In this document: positions 59,671 through 64,000 of the stretch, piece after piece
Layout of the letters: every line of letters begins with the position of its first letter
Position numbering within the stretch: the first letter of the stretch is position 1
Assembly: GCA_036346225.1 (NCBI GenBank)
Contig: JARFIW010001320.1
Coordinates: forward strand, 1,240,001-1,304,000
Source: Platerodrilus igneus
Taxonomy: Eukaryota > Arthropoda > Insecta > Coleoptera > Lycidae
Reading direction: 5' to 3'
DNA length: 64,000 bases
Program-made: the position numbers and the translations under genes
The notes under the pieces: generated by a model
Databases searched by the model: none
The model's input: the letters and a program-made list of their open reading frames with translations, nothing else
What the model was told of the DNA's origin: nothing

Positions 59671-60944
59671 CTGGAACTGGTTAGACGCGTACCTCCTGTG
59701 TTTCCTATTCTGAGCTAACCTACACATTTCCATGAAATTCCCACAGTTTGCATCTTTCACTATCTGCGTACAAGTCTGATCTAGATCTATCTTTACCTTC
59801 TTTTCTTCTATATTTGCCTGTAATATATCCCGCACTATTCTACGAAAATGTCTTGGAACGTGTCATGCTCTTCCATTTCTTCTATTTTTTTTTTTTGGTT
59901 TCCACAGATATCTTTCTGCCTCTACTATTTCTATAACCTTTTTGATATTAACTTTGTCTGTCCATGGTATCATCATACTATATTGTCTTAACATTTGTAA
60001 ATTTCTGTCTATTATATCACACCCTTTGTTCAGACAAGCGGGGTGCGTAACTAAAACGGTATCGTTAAGGTATAAGAAGTTAACAGCTGAAAAAGGTTTA
60101 AAGCGTCATATGAGTACTTGTACATGACAAGTCGATTACAGTCTGAAAGAAGTATAAGCCTATCTGAGGCCAGCAACAGCTCTGGAGACCATTACTGCTT
60201 GGGAACATGCCACAGCGTTATCACAGTTCCCGGTAAAAGCAAAAGAGATATTCTCTATTTCTAACAGTGAAATACTTTGAAGTTGTAACGTATCACTACG
60301 TAAACCTACTATGTCGAGTACAAAACACATTGGTCAGCTAGCAATATTGCAGGTGACGATGTACTGTTTGGAACATCCTAAAGCAATATAACATTTTTGT
60401 GTCTAGCAAGAGTAAAATAGATCTCTTGTTACAGTAAATCGTATAGTTTTTACTGCTTGTATCTGGGGATCTGAGCCTAGCAATATTCCTTGCGGCGATA
60501 TATTATATTGAAATACCTTGAACCAGTATCATACCTATGTGCTTAACACGTACAAATACAGGGCCCTTGATGATTTATCCGCGAGTATCGCCAGGTTAAA
60601 CACAAGGTTCTTTGACTACCCTTTATTAATGATAACCTCACACATATTTTTTCTCTACCGGTTTGCGAGGAATTAATGAATCGTTTTCGTCCGGTGTCAA
60701 ACTTCCATCTTTTTCTCCTACTCTACATGCATTCAAGGAGCATGTCATTGTATTATGGTCTTAATATTGAGCTTATGTTAAGTCACGTAAAAAATGCGTA
60801 ATTAATGCAATCGTATGTACTCAACAATCCTGTAAATGGGTACATTGTATTATAGGATCTATCTGGTTAAATCATCTGTAGTCTGATATTTCAGAGTTTT
60901 ACTGTGTCATCGTCTGTATTAAACTATATTGTAATAATATCATT
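59671..60944. other. No supported gene
   Basis: No domain-bearing frame or RNA gene is seen. Confidence 0.4.
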
Positions 60945-61510
60945 GTAATCTTGTCTGGGTGTTACTTTGTATTACAACTGTAACTGTTTCACCGTACCAT
61001 TAATTTTCCTCAATTGTACTAAAAATTGCGAAAAGCTCTATTTTTGGGGTAATTTCTGTATGAAACATGCATATTGATAATCCCACTTTTAATTCTACTA
61101 TTAATTAATCTAAAAGTTTTCCTAAAGTGACATGACAAGCTATAAAAATTTACTATTGTAATTATTCTATTTACGCAACCTAACTATGGTAATTATTCAT
61201 GCTTACATAATTGTAGAACACGTGGTATTAAAATCTATTTTACTTTTTGTGGTTTTGAAATAAATGATTGAGATGAGTTACGTTCAACTATATATTACAC
61301 AAAAAGTATAACTATTGTTTTGTGATTTAAATTAATTTCCTGTAATTTCTTTGTAGAATCAAAAGTTATTAAAATTCCATGCTCAGTAAACACAACTATA
61401 CATCATATCATAATATACAAGGTAAATCCATATTTGTTCTGCCCTTTTAACATTAATTCTCTCCTTTTCCATTTAGTTTCTGTTTAAAGTCACGTGAATG
61501 CGTTACGTAA
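60945..61510 (+). repeat. Dispersed repeat S, copy 2
   Basis: The diverged partner of 56001-56545, in direct orientation. Confidence 0.6.
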
Positions 61511-61604
61511 TGCATTGTTTTGGAATATCCGAAAGCAAGGACAAAATTAAATATTCAGTCTTTTGTAACAGAAAGCATCTGGAAGATTCAAGTGCCTCGT
61601 ATTC

Positions 61605-61785
61605 AATTGAATTCAATTAAATTCAACTAAATTTAATTAAATTTAGTTAAATTCAATTAAATTCAATTAAATTCAATTAAATTCAATTAAATTCAATTAA
61701 ATTCAATTAAATTGCAATTAAATTTAGTTGAATTTAATTAAATTCAATTAAATTCAATTAAATTCGATTAAATTCAATTGATCTT
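61605..61785. repeat. 10-bp-period minisatellite (ATTCAATTAA)n
   Basis: About 18 tandem copies of ATTCAATTAA with variants (ATTTAGTTAA, ATTCGATTAA). The unit itself contains the palindrome TTAATT, so the tract can fold. Confidence 0.9.
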
Positions 61786-62124
61786 TGGTCTATTCTAAAT
61801 CTATTAAATATATTTCGAACCCATTTTATTTTATTTTAATCCTTGGTTAGGTTTCTCGACGTAGTGTTAGTGAAAGTCTTGTATATTTAAGTTCAAGTTA
61901 AAACAATCCCGACGCTAAAGTAAGTTAATAGGAGGAGGAGATCTTTTTGATTGTGCAATAATGGTTGGATTCTTTGGATTTTGGAAGGCTGATAAATTTC
62001 AGTTTCTTCAAAGTAACTGTAGATTTAAGATTTGTGATTTTTATAAAAGAGCGTATGCCGATATTTAAATCTGCAATTACTATAGTGCTTTGTAATTTGA
62101 TAATTTTATTGTAAGAGAAAATAC

Positions 62125-63360
62125 AAAAGCATTCATTAAAAATCCGTGTGTAAATATTTATTGTCCTAAAAAATATTAGTTTTATTGCATTGATTAAGAT
62201 TGTAAAATAAGTTTAAAATACCACAATAAATGCAATTTAATTCAAAACGTTATAAAAAAATTGCAAGTTTTTAATGCAAAGTAGTTTTCTTTCAAAGAAA
62301 CCAATTTTGTCATGGTTCTGGAATAAATTATATTTACATTATTAGCAACGTGAATAAATATATACGTCATTCAAGGAACGGAATAACACCGACAAACTAT
62401 AGACCAGATAAGATAACAAGTTTTAGTAGCTAGTTATTACAAAAGCACGTAGGGGAGAGAAATACCGGCTTTAATGAAGGATGAGAAACTTTTTATGATC
62501 GCTATAAATTTAAAGTGATGGGCCATTAAAGAAATAAGAACGCGAAATCGCGGTTAGTTGTTGCATCATGAAGATAACTCATCTTCGAGAATGTAATCAG
62601 AATTCGAAGAACGATGACGTATTAAGATTGTGTTATTATATTAAGACGGATTTTCATTCATTCATTAATTCAAGATTCAGCGTTGAAGTTTTGAACAAGA
62701 GTCAGTCAACATTCGATCATTGTTATTTTATGGAGTGCAACGACAATTTATTGCTCAAATATAAATAACAAATTATATTGGTACAGGGTCACCGGCTAAT
62801 TTTAATCTATTAAAAATAAATGTACTTTTGTAAACTGTTATTTCTAAGTATGAAGATTGATTAAAAATGGAAATCTCAAATGGAACCAGTAATTTCTCGA
62901 TGCAGTTAATTCTAATGGAAACGATTTTTAGATAGCGATAGAGAAAAGAATACAAGCAAGAAATTGATATTTCAAGCGCGAGTAAAATTTTGTTTTAAAC
63001 CTATCGAGACAATTCGGGTATTATAAAGCAGATTAAGCTAGTATAAGTATTTACTTTGCGCATACAAATATTATTTGAGAATGGATGGTTTAATTTTAGC
63101 AATTTTGAACTCAGATCTCGAGGAAATCTGACTCTTATAAAAATTTCTGCTCGACGTCGTTAATCAATTACAGTAAGAGACGGGGTAATACAAGGATATT
63201 TAAATTATCCACAAAAATTTTTCGACTCACATATGAAATGTTTTTGAATTTTCTAATTACTAACAAAAATTAGATGAAGCTTGTATTAATATGTAAGTAG
63301 TGATAAAATGTCGTTTCTTACTAAATTTAAGCTTTCTTTATATCTGTGCGTAAGTAGATT
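62125..63360 (+). repeat. Dispersed repeat R, copy C
   Basis: The most complete copy of repeat R. Its 5' part matches copy B (32435-32870) and its 3' part matches copy A (30230-31535). It lacks the transposase remnant found at the 3' side of copy A. Confidence 0.6.
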
Positions 63361-63555
63361 ACTTAGATAATGTGTATAGAAGAAGGATGTTTTTGAATGC
63401 ATCAAGCATTGCTCATAAAATTTTGTTGAGATTTTTTTGTTTTATTTCATATTCATAAAATTCACAGCATATTTCTCGTTGAACTAGAAAAAGAAGATAG
63501 GCAAAATAAAGATAAGAATTTCTATTTTCTATTAAACGAACATCCGTTGCATCCT

Positions 63556-64000
63556 TATATATATATATATGTATATATTGCTATGATAATAAGGTTATAT
63601 AAGATCACGAAGGAGGAATACCTGATGTAAATATCATAAAAACTACGAAAACCAAACTTTTAAATCTAAAAATGTACATAATTCATTCGTTATGCAAAAG
63701 CAAATACAAATTACTCTGTATAAAATCGATAACAAGCTACAATTAATTAAAGAAAGCTCATTCCGTAATAACCTCACTACATTCATTAAAATAAATAATT
63801 GCGGAAGCAATACGATCATTTTTAGAGCATTTAAAAACATGCCTGAGCTCAAAGCAAACAAATTCAGCATATTTGAAGAAAAATATCTGTGAAATAAAGT
63901 TTCTTTCAATCAAAACGCATTTGCGTAAAGAAGTTAATAAACGCGTGTAGATTTATACTAGTTTGTATACACAAACATTTAAAAAAAGCATATTTTATAA
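63556..64000. mobile_element. (TA)n-bounded element, left end (runs off window)
   Basis: After a TA tract at 63556-63579 the sequence continues TTGCTATGATAATAAGGTTA. This is the same start as P1 and P2 (TTGYTRTGAT then a GGGTT-like block). The rest lies beyond the window. Confidence 0.45.

Overview
This window is AT-rich, repeat-dominated nuclear DNA from an arthropod, most likely an insect. Three things point that way: Ty3/gypsy errantivirus-type elements with an env gene and a tRNA-Ser-type primer binding site, Penelope-like elements with a GIY-YIG domain, and a Tc1-like transposase of a type common in insects. No prokaryotic or organellar genes are visible. The species cannot be named from the sequence. 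The only host-gene segment I can support is one minus-strand exon at 40443-40631. It encodes a signal peptide and one LDL-receptor class A module, with a clean acceptor, a clean donor and a phase-1 exit. The rest of that gene should lie at lower coordinates or outside the window.

Region by region: 1-8150 is mostly featureless AT-rich DNA, with a GC-rich island (4690-5165) and a 423-bp MITE with ~48-bp terminal inverted repeats (6064-6486). 8160-10740 holds two degraded Penelope-like elements head to head. 12005-24847 is a nested transposon stack. A copia-type element is split by a 464-bp foldback, by a Ty3/gypsy element whose gag is fused to RNase H, and by an LTR-internal-LTR-internal-LTR tandem array of an errantivirus-like element. 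The stack ends in the copia 3' LTR. 26325-39860 carries elements bounded by (TA)n tracts, a decayed Tc1-like transposase (31543-32125), and a tRNA-derived SINE (34182-34400).

40790-54790 is a ~200-bp satellite domain with signs of higher-order organisation. It is broken up by an LTR element found twice at the same satellite site with CAGT-type target duplications, by a short-TIR DNA element with a 6-bp duplication, and by a third errantivirus copy that still shows an env gene with a furin-like site. 54790-64000 holds dispersed low-copy repeats, a probable non-LTR ORF1 remnant (56890-57245), and a 10-bp-period minisatellite (61605-61785).

Every transposon coding region I can read is broken by stops, frameshifts or deletions, so nothing here appears autonomous. 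The window reads as an intergenic or intronic, heterochromatin-like graveyard whose nested order gives a relative history: copia first, then the elements inside it; satellite first, then the LTR element before or during satellite amplification, then later insertions. All homology calls were made by eye from translated motifs and repeat comparison; no alignment or database search was run.
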